The notes beneath the pieces are model-generated. The model searched no databases and had not been told where the DNA came from. It saw only the letters and a program-made list of their open reading frames with translations. The position numbers were made by a program, and so were the translations under genes. 64,000 bases of DNA from Oryzias latipes (taxonomy: Eukaryota > Chordata > Actinopteri > Beloniformes > Adrianichthyidae). How positions within the stretch are numbered: the first letter of the stretch is position 1; the number at the start of each line of letters is the position of its first letter. This document shows, piece by piece, positions 24,319 to 38,228 of this stretch. The stretch spans positions 3,760,909 through 3,824,908 of the forward strand of contig NC_019868.2 of the NCBI RefSeq assembly GCF_002234675.1, written 5' to 3'.

Positions 24319-24905
24319 CATTTACATATTCATCCAGAGATTGTATAAAACCCGGGCAGGAAGAGAAGACTGCTCTTTTCTTTGTGTTCCTGCTGTGAGC
24401 CCTGTTTTAGTAAAAGGCCTTCAGGGAAATTGATTGAGCCCGGATATCTGAATTAGAAATATTGTTCGGGTAATAAATCTTTGGCTTGAATTGGATACCC
24501 CCGTCTGTGCGCTTTCATTCCAACAGAATCTCCACGCTTCAATGTCAGACTGCATTGGTTTGAGTCTTGCCTATCAAGCAGAAGCTTCAAGTTGCAGACT
24601 CACCTTTCTTACCTCTTGATTTTTGGGGTCCCCCAAAGCTCAGTTCTGAAACCTCTTCCCCTCTCTATACAATTGCAAAGTTGGAAATGATATTTTTCTT
24701 AACTGTTTCTTTTACCAAACCTAATTTATAAAAAGAAAATACATGTATTTAACACCAATGATCTCACGTCCTGTTTCTGATAAATTTTTCATCATTGTGT
24801 AAGGAAATCTTGTTCTTCATGGTGAATCAAACTCCAGTTCTTGATTGCCCAACTAAGGCCCGTTGGGTTTGGGGTTTGAGAGTACTGAAGATGTGTTTTG
24901 TCCTA
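24319..24905. other. Intergenic; no gene seen
   Basis: AT-rich sequence with one GTATAAAA-type word (24,345) and an AATAAA (24,472), possibly an LTR-like or other repeat end. No reading frame is supported. Confidence 0.35.
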
Positions 24906-24910
24906 CTGAG

Positions 24911-25194
24911 AGCTTGAAACAGTTCTCTCTTCAGGTTCTAGTGTTTCTTTTCATCCAACTTTCATATGTTTTTCTGCAGCTGATTGGTCCGGTAGTGAGA
25001 CGATCTGCTGATGAAGCTCATTTTCATTCCGGTACCTCCAGCTCAGACTGTTTTCTCAGTTCTGATTCACAAATCCAGGAGGAGGAGGTTGTGGGTGGAG
25101 TCAAGTCCCCAACAGGCCCCACCCAGGACTCATTGTTTCCTCCCTGTTTGAAACTGAGGAAGACTTCAGTATTGACTTTTAGCAGCTTTTTTTT
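24911..25194 (+). pseudogene. Duplicated last exon of mrnip (frameshifted)
   Basis: From GAAACAGTTCTCTCTTCAGG this matches 55,936-56,216, including the acceptor and the exon beginning LIGP. The exon equivalent starts at 24,980 and reads [15 protein letters not shown]...IQEEE, as in mrnip. After GAGGAGGAG a net loss of 7 bases shifts the frame, so the acidic [13 protein letters not shown]-type ending is lost even though its DNA survives (TTTGAAACTGAGGAAGACTTCAGTATTGAC). No other mrnip exon is present upstream, so this is an exon fossil left by a segmental duplication that began just before the last exon. Confidence 0.85.
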
Positions 25195-25196
25195 CT

Positions 25197-28100
25197 TTTT
25201 CTTTAACCTTTATTTAACCAGGAAAGTCCCATTGAGATTAAAAACCTCTTTTACAAGGGAGTCTTGGCCAAGAGGCAGCAAAAAGTTACAAACACAGACA
25301 AATAATAAAATTACAATTTCAATTATAAAAACAGTTACATTTAAAGGAGTTGACCTCAAGTGCTCTCAGTCTGGCTTTAAAATCATTTACAGAGATAAGT
25401 TCAGGGAGCTTCCAGGTTTTTTGCAGTGTGTTACATGAAGTGGGAGCGGCGTGAGAAAAAGCTCTTTTTCCCAGTTCTGTGCGGACAAATGGAACACTGA
25501 GCAACAGTTGATCATTTGAACGCAATGAATATGAATCCGCATTTCTCCTCATTAGTAAATCTCCAATGTAGGAGGGAAGCAGTCCAAGCATGGCCTTGTA
25601 GATAAAAGTGTACCAGTGCCCTTGCCTTCTTGTGGACAGAGATGACCACCCCACACGAGAGTACAGTTCACAGTGATGTGTTAATGCTCTACTATTGGTG
25701 ATAAACCTCAGAGGAGCATGATACACAGAGTCTAATCTGTAAAGATAATGATTTGAAGCATTCATGTACAAAAGGTCCCCGTAGTCTAAAACAGATAGAA
25801 ATGTTGCCGTCACAAGTCGTTTTTTTACCTTGAAGGAGAAGCAAAGCTTATTTCTAAAAAGAAAACCCAGTTTCAGTTTTAGTTTCTTCACAACATTTTC
25901 AATGTGGGGCTTGAATGTCAAGGAATCATCAAGAAAGATCCCAAGGTATTTGTACTCATGCACTTGCTCTATAGCATCTCCGTGAAGAGTGAGAATCTTA
26001 GGGAGATCTTTTGGCACCTTTTTGGTATTAGAAAAGAACATGAATTTGGACTTTTCAGCATTTAGGACAAGTTTCAATTGCAGAAGTGTAAGCTGCACAT
26101 CATCAAAAGCTTTCTGTAAAGATTCAACTGCTTTTGCTGGAGTTGGACCAAAGCAATAGATAATTGTGTCATCAGCATTAAGATGAATATTAGCATCTTG
26201 AGGATCTTGTCCTAGTTCATTAATATATAAAATGAAAAGTAGAGGCCCTAATATTGAACCCTGTGGCACCCCCCTGTGGACATTTGAAAATTCAGAGGAC
26301 AAGCCATCACATTTAACACACTGAGTCCTTTCAATCAAGTAATTTCTAAACCAGGAAAGCACATTATTGGAGAATCCGAAACAGCTTAGCCGATGCATTA
26401 AAACCGCATGGTCCACAGTATCAAAGGCTTTAGACAAATCAATAAAAAGCGAAGCACAATGTTGCTTTTTGTCAAGAGCAAGAAGTATGTCGTTGACGAC
26501 TTTTGTAGCAGCTGTGATTGTGCTGTGTTTCTTCCTGAAACCTGATTGCAGCTTTGAAAGAAGTTCATTATTCGTTAAATAGTCTTTTAGTTGATCACAA
26601 ACAAGAGATTCGAGAATTTTTGACAATACACATAAATTTGATATTGGTCTATAGTTAGATAGGACTGCTGGATCACCTCCCTTTAATACAGGACAAACAA
26701 AGGCAGATTTCCAAATAACAGGTATTTCTTCACTTTGGATTGAGAGGTTAAAAAGTATTGTAAGGGGCTGTGCCACAAAATCAGCTGCAGCTTTCAGAAA
26801 AAAAGGTTCTATCAAATCTGGACCAGGAGGTTTCCTGGGATCGAGCATCCTAAGTGCCTTATGCACTTGCTGCACCGTAAAAAGAGTAAAGTTGAAGGAA
26901 TCCCCAGGGAAGAGAGGAGGATCTGCGCAGGAAGTATTGAGTGCTGCACCTTTTTGATTAAATAAGCATCCACTTGAAATAAAATGTTTGTTAAAGTAAT
27001 TCAACATATCAACTTTGTCTAGGACTGGAACTGAGTCCTTAAGAACAAATGTTGGAAGAGTTTGAGGAGATTTAATAAGAAAAAGAGACTTAATCACCTT
27101 CCAGAATTTGGATGGATTATTAAGATTGTCAGTTGTGACAGATAAGTAATAATCTGATTTGGCTTTTTTGATAAGAGAGGTACATTTATTCCGTAATTGT
27201 CTAAAAGCAGTCCAGTCAGCGGAGGAATCACTTTTTCTGGCCCTAGCCCATGCTAGGTTACGCATGTGGATAGTGTCTGACAGCTCTGGAGTGAACCAGG
27301 GATTCTCCCGTCCCTTCACTCTGAATCTTCTAATTGGAGCATGTTTGTTAACAATGTTGGTAAAAGTGTCTTTAAAGAATGTCAAAGCTAGCTCAACGTT
27401 TGGTAAAAGGTCTATCTGCTCCCAATCTATAAGAGATAGATCATGGTGAAAAGCCTGCTCATTAAATAATTTTAGGTTCCTCTTGTAGATAATGTTAGGT
27501 TTGTTTTGGGGGATTTTAGTGTTCCTGTAAGCAGCAACAACACAATGATCACTCATGTCGGCACAGAAAACTCCCATTGCAGAAAATTTATGGGGAATAT
27601 TTGTTAGAATGAAATCAATTAAGGTGGATTTCTCTGGATGTTTAAGATTTGGCCTTGTGGGAACATTAACCAATTGACTAAGATTAATAGAATCACAGAA
27701 AGTCTTAAATTCATCTGAAACTGAGGTTAGCCAGTCCCAGTTCAGATCTCCAGCCAGTAGGAGCTCAGTAAACTGAACCTTGGACAGAAGATGTTTAAAA
27801 GATGACAAAGCCTCTTTAGTGGCAGAGGGAGGCCTGTAACAGCCAACAGCTGTTATACAGAGGGATTTAGCAATTTCAACTTTTAAAGCTAAGAACTCCA
27901 GTTGCCTGCAGATTGATTCGGATAAGAATTGAAGTCTCAAAATCTTGATTTCACATAAATTACTATGCCACCTCCTTTTTTTGGCTTATCTGTGCGAAAA
28001 ACATTGTAACCATGAATGTTAATTCTTTCATTAACAGCAGATTTAGATAGCCAAGTTTCAGAGATTATTACAATGTCAGCATTTGTTGATTTAGCCCAGA

Positions 28101-28600
28101 TTCTGACCTTGTCAATCTTGGGTAATAAGCTGCAAACATTAAAGTGGATACATTTAAGTCCAGCTATCGATTTGAAATCTTCAGGAGTCTGAATACGTTG
28201 CATCTCAGGGCCAGGATTTGGATGTACATTTCCAGACAAAAACAAAAGTAAGATAATAATTAATCTTAGTTTCACATTTTGCTTTGAAATACCGTGTGTT
28301 AAGGACAAGCGGTAACTTTTATCAAGCAATAGAGTAAGTTTATGTAAGGCAATAAACTTACATGAAGAGGGCTCTGCAATGGCTGAGGAAACCACAAATT
28401 TATAGTCCAAGCCAAGTGAGAATGTGTGTGTTCAGGATACCTATAAGAAGTAAAGCAGGTGCCACTGTAATACGTGTCCCAAATGTTGAATTCATTCCTA
28501 GGAGGGGTATTTGTCCCGGCTACATTTATTGATCTTAAGTCCCATGCAGTCAATACGCAAAATAAAGTAAGGAAAAAAGCCTTCATCTTGTAGCTCAGGC
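25197..28600 (-). mobile_element. CR1/L2-type LINE, nearly complete (endonuclease and reverse transcriptase)
   Basis: The reverse-strand frame 28,410-27,937 encodes an endonuclease start (HFNVCSLLPKIDKVRIWA, IIISETWL, GGGIVIYVKS). The frame continuing from about 27,940 to 25,319 holds the rest of the endonuclease (VGCYRPPSA, LLAGDLNWDW) and a full reverse transcriptase (NYRPISNLCVLSKILE, FIDLSKAFDTVDH, GVPQGSILGPLLFILYINEL, NADDTIIY). The switch at about 27,940 is a frameshift, and the YADD box reads NADD, so this copy is probably dead but young. The 3' tail lies at 25,200-25,300. It interrupts the duplicated mrnip/sqstm1 segment. Confidence 0.9.
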
Positions 28601-29240
28601 TAGTAGACTTAGGGCAGGTGTAGCAGGCTCCAGGAGGGGGCTCAGGCTAGTAGACCTAGGGCAGGTGTAGCAGAATCCAGGAGGGGGCTCAGGCTAGCAG
28701 GCCCAGGGCAGATTTAGCAGCTCAGGCTTGTAGACTTAGGGCAGGTGTAGCAGGCTCCAGGAGGGGGCTTAGGCTAGCAGGCCCATTGCAGATGTAGCAG
28801 AATCCAGGAGGGGGCTCAGGCTAGCAGGCCCAGGGCAGATGTAGCAGAATCCAGGAGGAGGCTCAGGCTAGTAGCCCTAGGGCAGGTGTAGAAGGCTCCA
28901 GGAGGAGGCTCAGGCTAGTAGCCCTAGGGCAGGTGTAGAAGGCTCCAGGAGGAGGCTCAGGCTAGTAGACCTAGGGCAGATGTAGCAGAATCCAGGAGGG
29001 GGCTCAGGCTAGCAGGCCCAGGGCAGATGTAGCAGAATCCAGGAGGAGGCTCAGGCTAGTAGCCCTAGGGCAGGTGTAGAAGGCTCCAGGAGGAGGCTCA
29101 GGCTAGTAGACCTAGGGCAGATGTAGCAGAATCCAGGAGGGGGCTCAGGCTAGCAGGCTCCAGGGCAGATGTAGCAGGCTCCAGGAGGTGGCTTAGGTTA
29201 GCAGGCCCAAGACAGATGTAGCAGGCTTATGCTAGTAGGC
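28593..29240. repeat. 47-bp tandem array, about 14 units, on the 5' side of the LINE
   Basis: The unit is CTCAGGCTAGTAGACCTAGG plus GCAGGTGTAGCAGAATCCAG plus GAGGGGG. Variants alternate (TAGACC/CAGGCC/TAGCCC; GTGTAG/ATGTAG; AATCC/GCTCC), with two short units (near 28,686-28,718 and at the right edge). It directly adjoins the upstream (5') side of the minus-strand LINE. It has no spacer-like unique sequence and so is not a CRISPR array. Confidence 0.9.
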
Positions 29241-29506
29241 TTGGACTAAGTACGCTTTAGAGAAACACACACTTTCCATGGTAAGGCTGTGAAGGGCTTC
29301 AACAAAAAATGTCAATAAAATGTCAAACTGTGAAATTCTGAGTAGTAAAAAAAAATAGGTAAAAACGATTAAAAAACAGATTTACACTAAGTGGCACTGA
29401 GCTGACAATAGACATGCTGCCATCTTGGATTTCTGAACCAGCTCTGAGGTTCAGGTGTGCTGTAGGTGGAGGCCATGGAATGAGGTGATATAAAAGCAGG
29501 AGTGTT

Positions 29507-29781
29507 GCAGCCGTGGTGCAGTGGTAGGGCGGTCGACCCATGATCGTAAGATTGCAGGTTTGATTCCCGCCTTGCACGCCCATGAGTCAAAGTGTCCTTG
29601 GGCAAGACACTGAACCCCACCTTGCCTCAGGTGGTAGGCGGGCGCCTGTGTTTGACAGCGGAGCCGCCATCAGTGTGTGAATGTGTGTGTGACTGGGTGA
29701 ATGGGTCCGTGACTGTAAAGCACTTTGTCCTTGTAGGAAGAAAGGTGCTATATAAGTATACGCCATTTACCATTTACCATT
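29507..29781 (+). mobile_element. tRNA-derived SINE, near full length
   Basis: Starts GCAGCCGTGGTGCAGTGGTAG (A-box-like), with GGTTTGATTCCCG as B-box, then TTGGGCAAGACACTGAACCC, AAGCACTTTGTCC, and ends in repeated CCATTTA units. It is inserted in the duplicated mrnip-sqstm1 intergenic DNA and is absent from the parental copy. Confidence 0.8.
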
Positions 29782-29864
29782 TTATATTTAATGTAAAATA
29801 CACAAGGATGATTCGCTGTGGCGACCCCTGATGGGAAAAGCCGAAAGAGAAAGAAGAAGACACT

Positions 29865-30172
29865 TGGTTCTCAAAAGCGGCCTGCTGTGCACATGGCAAT
29901 ACAGGTGTGTATCAAGACTCCGCCCACTCAGATTCCTTCATGTTTTTATTGTTCAGAAACAGATTCATAAAATACAGAAACAGGTTAAGGAGTCGATTAA
30001 CATTTGAACAGATAGAAACTGAGGTTAAATGAAGCAGCTGGTGCAGTCACTGTGGTGGGCGGGGCTTCTTGGCCAAAGTTGGCATACTGGATGGAGTCCA
30101 GAGCCGCCCACCAATGTCAAAGTTCTTGGCTTGGTGGAGTTGGGTGAGCCAGCACCTCTCATCGGTAAAAGC
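29865..30172 (-). pseudogene. Broken UBA exon and 3' UTR of the sqstm1 duplicate
   Basis: 29,865-30,046 is nearly identical by eye to the sqstm1 3' UTR at 56,313-56,496. Upstream in the minus direction the UBA remnant reads [18 protein letters not shown], then shifts frame where two bases were gained, before rejoining PRPPQ and stop at 30,047-30,049. The start of the UBA (the [13 protein letters not shown] part) is deleted. It is therefore not a functional ubiquitin-binding domain. Confidence 0.85.
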
Positions 30173-30209
30173 ATAATAACAACCCCCCCCCCCTTCCGGT
30201 CACCTGCCC

Positions 30210-33097
<2,888 letters not shown>

Positions 33098-33311
33098 GCT
33101 GACTCCAAACCACAGAGTAAGTTCTGATACCCGGAACCGAACCAAAGCACAGGCGCCAAACCTTCACCTCAGCAGTCCAAGGAAAACTGTGAGAGAGCAG
33201 CTATACATGTTTTTCTACTTTCACAACAGATATAACATTTGTGCCACCAGCCTGTCAAAGCATGTCAAGTAACTTGAATTTCAAGTTCACAAAATAAGAG
33301 TTTGAACATGT

Positions 33312-33363
33312 TCCCCTGTCTGCACATGTTCAAATTAGAGTTTGAACATGTGCAGACAGGGGA
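33312..33363. repeat. Perfect 23-bp inverted repeat with a 6-base loop
   Basis: The arms at 33,312-33,334 and 33,341-33,363 are exact reverse complements (TCCCCTGTCTGCACATGTTC plus AAA, and its complement), with loop TTAGAG. A partial direct copy of the right arm (GAGTTTGAACATG) precedes the left arm. It lies about 215 bp upstream of the sqstm1-duplicate start codon. Confidence 0.85.
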
Positions 33364-33384
33364 GCCTAAGGGAGAGCTTATTTA

Positions 33385-33960
33385 GTGTATTATTATGGCC
33401 CGCAGCAGCAGTCACTGACTGCAAGGACCATATTGTATCTGCAACAAGGGAGGAACACTCTAAAAGTTACAAAACATAAAAAAAAAACACGTCAAAATGC
33501 CAAATAATCACGTCAAAAGTCATCCAAAGCACAAAACGACACGAGTGTGTAGTACAACAAAAAATACACACAAACATCACCACAAAAACGTCCAGATGGT
33601 AACAGCAAAAATGACAACAAAAAAACACAAAAAGCCTAAAAAAGCCCTCAAAGGAAGGGTATAAGCCCAAAAAGACATGACCAGCATAAAGTCAAAGAAA
33701 AGCTCCATTGAAATACACAGCCCATCCTAACTGCAAAAACTTCTATATTGTTTCTGCTTTATTTTATTATAATGGCCCCACTGAAGCAGTCACTGACTGC
33801 AAGGACCATATTGTTTTTGCCGTTGGAAAGATTTCGGCGCCTTTCAGCGAAAATTTGACCCCTGCCACATAATCGAAAAGTCACCAAAATATGCGCACAC
33901 CTTGGATAAATTGAAAATGAATTTTCCAGAAAGTCAACATCACCCCAAGCTACTGGGAAA
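33385..33960. repeat. Dispersed repeat containing CAGCAGTCACTGACTGCAAG, two copies
   Basis: TTATTATGGCCCGCAGCAGC followed by AGTCACTGACTGCAAGGACC occurs at about 33,388-33,432, and a longer copy at about 33,766-33,910 includes AAATTTGACCCCTGCCACAT and AAAAGTCACCAAAATATG. A third copy is at about 36,762-36,960. The family was not identified. Confidence 0.6.
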
Positions 33961-34365
33961 AAAAAGTTACACTTACAAGTTGTAGATTATGAACGGCGTG
34001 CGCGTGGCGAGTTGCAAAGTGATAGATCAGCTTGTTATAACTATTGTTATAACTTATGTTTTTCAATGAAATACTGTGAAAATTGAATGCATGCATCAAT
34101 GTCTGAAACTGAACATATTGAAAAACACTGCATATGGACATACAAGGAATGTGGGTGCGGTTAGCAATAAACATCTGTTGCTAAGGACATTCAAAAGTTT
34201 ACTTTTTCCAATTCATCCGAAACTGATGTCGATCTGTTCATAATCCCCAGGCGACCAAAATATAAAATGGTTGCTATGGAGATAAAATCAACGGAAAAGC
34301 TACCATTTTTAAAAAAGTGGACTTTCTATCAATTTATGATATGTCGCTCTTACTAACGGAGCAAT

Positions 34366-34652
34366 TTGTTTTTCTGAGTAGATTGATGATGCCGATTACA
34401 ATGCTAGCACTTTTAGCCACATTAGCATAACTAGCATAGTTAGCATGTTAAGTGATGTGTTTTTCTGAGTGAATTATGATGCTGATCACTGCTAGCCCTT
34501 TTAGCCATATTAGCATAACTAACATAGTTAGCATAATTAGCATCTAAAGCAAATTTTTTTTGTGAGTGAGTTGATGATGCTGATTGCAATGCTAGCACTT
34601 TAAGCCACATAAGCATAACTATAATAGTTTGCATATTTAGCATTTGCAACTT
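34366..34652. repeat. About 96-bp tandem repeat, three imperfect copies
   Basis: Each unit carries TTTTTCTGAGTGAGTTGATG, GATGCTGATTGCAATGCTAG, CACTTTTAGCCACATTAGC and ATAACTAGCATAGTTAGCAT-like words. The copies begin near 34,366, 34,457 and 34,553. Confidence 0.7.
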
Positions 34653-34699
34653 TGACTAGCCTTGATCAAAGGTGGGCGGTGAGGGCGGCGGTGCTGTGT

Positions 34700-36760
34700 G
34701 GAGGTGGGCAGCGATAGCTGAGGTGGTGCATAGAGGCGGGCGGGAGGGGAAAATTGCGACTGCGGGCCATACAACGCTGCTTGCTGCTTTAATTATTATT
34801 ATTATTAGTTCCACTGATGATGACCATGCCATGATGAGCTCATCTTGACTTTTCAAAGCTAAAAAAAGGGAAAGAATCAACATTACACAAATAATTTAAC
34901 TTAGTGTGTTGGCCAGGTTTGTATTTATCAAAATGAGAAGCACCTGGTTCAACATTTGCATGGGACTTTCTGCTGTTAGCTGGAACTAATGGTTACTGCC
35001 AGCAGTGATGGAGACATAAAAAAACTTACATATATTCGTGTTGTGTAACTTGTATTACGTATGTGTCCGCCGGTGTGGATCATAGACAACACATAGACTG
35101 ATGTGGCTGAGAGTAAAGTAGCAATGACATTTAAAATGGAATTTTAGCAATGTGAGAGTTCCCTGTAAATAACTGGCATGAATTAAACCAAGCACTGACA
35201 CTACCTTAACACTAGCTGTGTTTCCATTGACTGTGAAATTGGGCCAGTTTGATTTGAAATTTTCCTAATGGAAACCCTTCAATTTCGAAAAAAACTTGCA
35301 TTTATCGAAAAAATGTGTTTGCGCTTGGAGGAGGTGGTTATTGAGGCGCATTGAAATTGACACATTTCACAAAACTGCAATGGATTTTTTTTTTTTTTCA
35401 AATTAAATAAGTGACATGACCAACAATTCTGCACAGGTAGCCAGTTTGCATTCATTTTCTGAATCCGCTGGGGCCGCAAACTTGCCGAATACTGCTGCTG
35501 GGCAAAGGGGGTATACATCCTGGACAGGTCCCCAGCCTGTCGCAGGGCCCCATAAGGCTTCAGCGATATCTCCAGCCTCCTAAATCTTATGATATTTTTC
35601 TAATTTTCATCAAGACAATGATAAAAAGATCCTCTGGTTTGATTGCTGTTTTTATTTTATCCCTCTCTAACTAGTGTGGGTCATAGAGACTCTAAAGTTG
35701 CGACAGAAAGCGGCTTTTGCAGTGGGAGTGAAGCTCACGATACCGGGAGTGACTATGAATGATCTCATGAACTCAGACATGGAGAAGTGTTTGCCGATGC
35801 TTTTGTAGAGCTTTTTACAATAAATAAATCTGATCTCTATACATCATCAGTGTCTTCCATGCATTGTTGTGAGATATACAAAGATAGAAATGTGAAGACA
35901 TCTGCTGTAAATCAAAGCATTGTTCACATCCGTGTTTTTGAATGACTTATCGCATGAGTGGTTTGTGTTTATTTGCATAAACGAAAAAAAGTAAACTGTA
36001 ATTGCGAAATTGTGTTTTTTTCGACATTTCTAGACTTTCGATAAAGTTTTGTGCATGTGTGATTACAACACAGCTATTGTAAAGTGAATGCTCATCAGAT
36101 TTATGATTTTGTCAGTTTAGCCTCTGTCTCCCCCTCTGACCACCAGAGGGAGCCGTCTCCTGAATATTAACCTTCACCTGATCCTCTTTAAATCACTACA
36201 TCTCCCATCAGCCATCGCTCGTAGTGCCTGTACTTTTCAACAGAGGTTCCTCATTCAGTAATCACCTCACGTGTATTTAATCAGGTACCGGACGTTGCTT
36301 GGTGCACAGTCTTGTTTGTGTCCTTGCCGGCAGTCTGAGCACTATATTAGTGATGGGCAGATGAAGCTTCATGGAGCATTGAAGCCTTTCATCCAATTGG
36401 TTCCCTCAGGTGCAATATATCATGAAGTTTCATAATAATGCTCTAGAAGGACATCTGGTGGATGCAAAATTTGAAGTGCGGCTTTTTTTTAAAAAGCCTC
36501 TGAATAAACATGTCCGCAAAATATGGAAGTTTGTACATTGTTGTATACGTTTTTAATAATGTTTATTTATTTATTGATACAAATAAATACATACATTCTT
36601 TATTCTTAACCACAAAGGAAAATTAGGAACATTTGAAAATGATCATTTACAGTGAGTCGAGAGTAGGGATGGATTTCGATTTCATGGTGGGGGCTGGGGG
36701 TGGGTCTAGGAAGAGGGGAGGAGGGTGACCCTATCTTTAAACTAATTTGCTTGTTTTATA
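34700..36760. other. Repeat-rich intergenic DNA; no gene seen
   Basis: AT-rich sequence with poly(T) and short simple repeats. The open frames are all under 80 codons and show no domain. The phrase GGACAGGTCCCCAGCCTGTCG near 35,522 and GATTTCGATTTCATGGTGGG near 36,675 look like repeat debris. A third copy of the CAGCAGTCACTGAC repeat starts at about 36,762. Confidence 0.45.
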
Positions 36761-37059
36761 ATTATGGCTCGCAGCAGCAGTCACTGACAGCAAGGACCAG
36801 ATTGTTTTCTCTGTTGCTGTCTGCATCTTTGAGCAAAATTTGACCCCCGCCACATGCGCGAAAAGTCACCAAAATATGCACACACCTAGGACCCGGCGAA
36901 AAATGAATTTTTGGCATACCGGTTCTAAATGACACCCCACCCATGACATCACAGCGGGCGAAAACATAAAAAAAATTAATGGCCCTTTTCTGAGGCCATT
37001 AATAAGTGATTACAGACTCTAGTGCAGTTTAGGTGAGGTCTAAACCCCGACTGAAAGTC

Positions 37060-37350
37060 TTCAAAGTGGCTATTGTCCTGTAGGTGGCGGTAAAGCTGCT
37101 CAACTACAACTCTTTCCAGGATTTTTGAAATAAAGGTGAGGTTTGATATTGGTCTATAGTTGGCCAGTAGCTACGATATAAACTGGTCTTTTTCGGAAGA
37201 AGGAATAACTTGATTCAACTAATGTCTAATATTTAAGATTTTACTATCAAAGAATTTAAGGAAATCTTCAGAGCTGAGAGTAACAGGAATATGTGGTTCT
37301 ACTGAGCTCTGACTGCTGGTTAGTCTGGCTATCCATTCTCTGCTATTAAA
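37060..37350 (-). mobile_element. LINE reverse-transcriptase relic
   Basis: The reverse strand reads NYRPISNLTFISKILERVV (about 37,083-37,160), a diagnostic stretch of LINE reverse transcriptase, followed by frameshifted sequence. Confidence 0.7.
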
Positions 37351-37764
37351 GAGGAATAGTACTGGGTTCTAGCTCTACGCAGAGCTTTTTTTAAAATATA
37401 ATTTAAGAGGCATCTTAAATCCAATTTAATTGTCAAATTAGACATTTCTAAATGAATTTTGCTACACATTTACCAGATAACTTTTTGAAAATGAAATGTC
37501 AAATACCATTTTCATTATCATTTTAATTAAGTGACAGAATAAGCAGTGTTGAAGAAGAAAATGAAAAAGCATTTTGGCGGATTGCTTTTTGATTTTAATT
37601 TTGAGTCAAAAAATGCAGCTTCATTTTGAAAATGAAAAAGTATTTCTGATTTTGACTTTTATTTTTAATTATGCTACAGAATTGCTTCCATAGACATTGA
37701 GAGACTTTTTAAACTAATAGTTCACACACCCCTTTTCATCAGTGTATAAGTTTCAACCTATTGT

Positions 37765-38205
37765 TGGTTTGAACTAATTATTAATGTACATTGCAGTTTA
37801 CTTTTAAAAAGTTATTTATGGACATTTTCATGGAAACACGAAAAAAATATTTTGGAATAAATGTACAAAATGTTTGACATGTTCAGCAGTTTTGTGTGCC
37901 ATGACAAAAGCAATCAAATGAAGACTATTAGTTGTAGAAACAATGACTATTCAGCCTGTAAAAGTATACTTAATTTTGACATGATAAAAACAAATTAATA
38001 ATGATGAAGAGCAAGTCAAAAGTGATCATTTTGTAAAATGTATGTGTGTACGTAATCAACTGCTCTGTGTCCAAAAGCATTTGCTATTGGATGGAATAAA
38101 CATGAAATGGCCACATAGTTGTGCCCAAATGACCAAATGTTGTGGAGGTTGCACTGACTGTTGTGAGAAGTGCACCAAAGTGACTGAGAACACAGTAAGC
38201 AGAGG
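37765..38205 (+). repeat. About 0.4-kb repeated segment, copy 1
   Basis: Matches 63,508-63,875 with small gaps. Shared blocks include TTTAAAAAGTTAT, ACATGTTCAGCAGTTTTGTG, GAAACAATGACTATTCAGCC, and a long near-identical run from GTGTCCAAAAGCATTTGCTA to GTTGCACTGACTGTTGTG. It is either a dispersed repeat or a further part of the segmental duplication. The Cys-rich 65-codon frame here (38,042-38,239) is unsupported. Confidence 0.7.
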
Positions 38206-38228
38206 AACCTTCAGAGCCATGTGTGATT

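Noticed and set aside
28593-29240. Regularly repeated 47-bp units resembling a CRISPR array
   Set aside because: The units are contiguous with no unique spacers, the host is a vertebrate, and the array adjoins a LINE.
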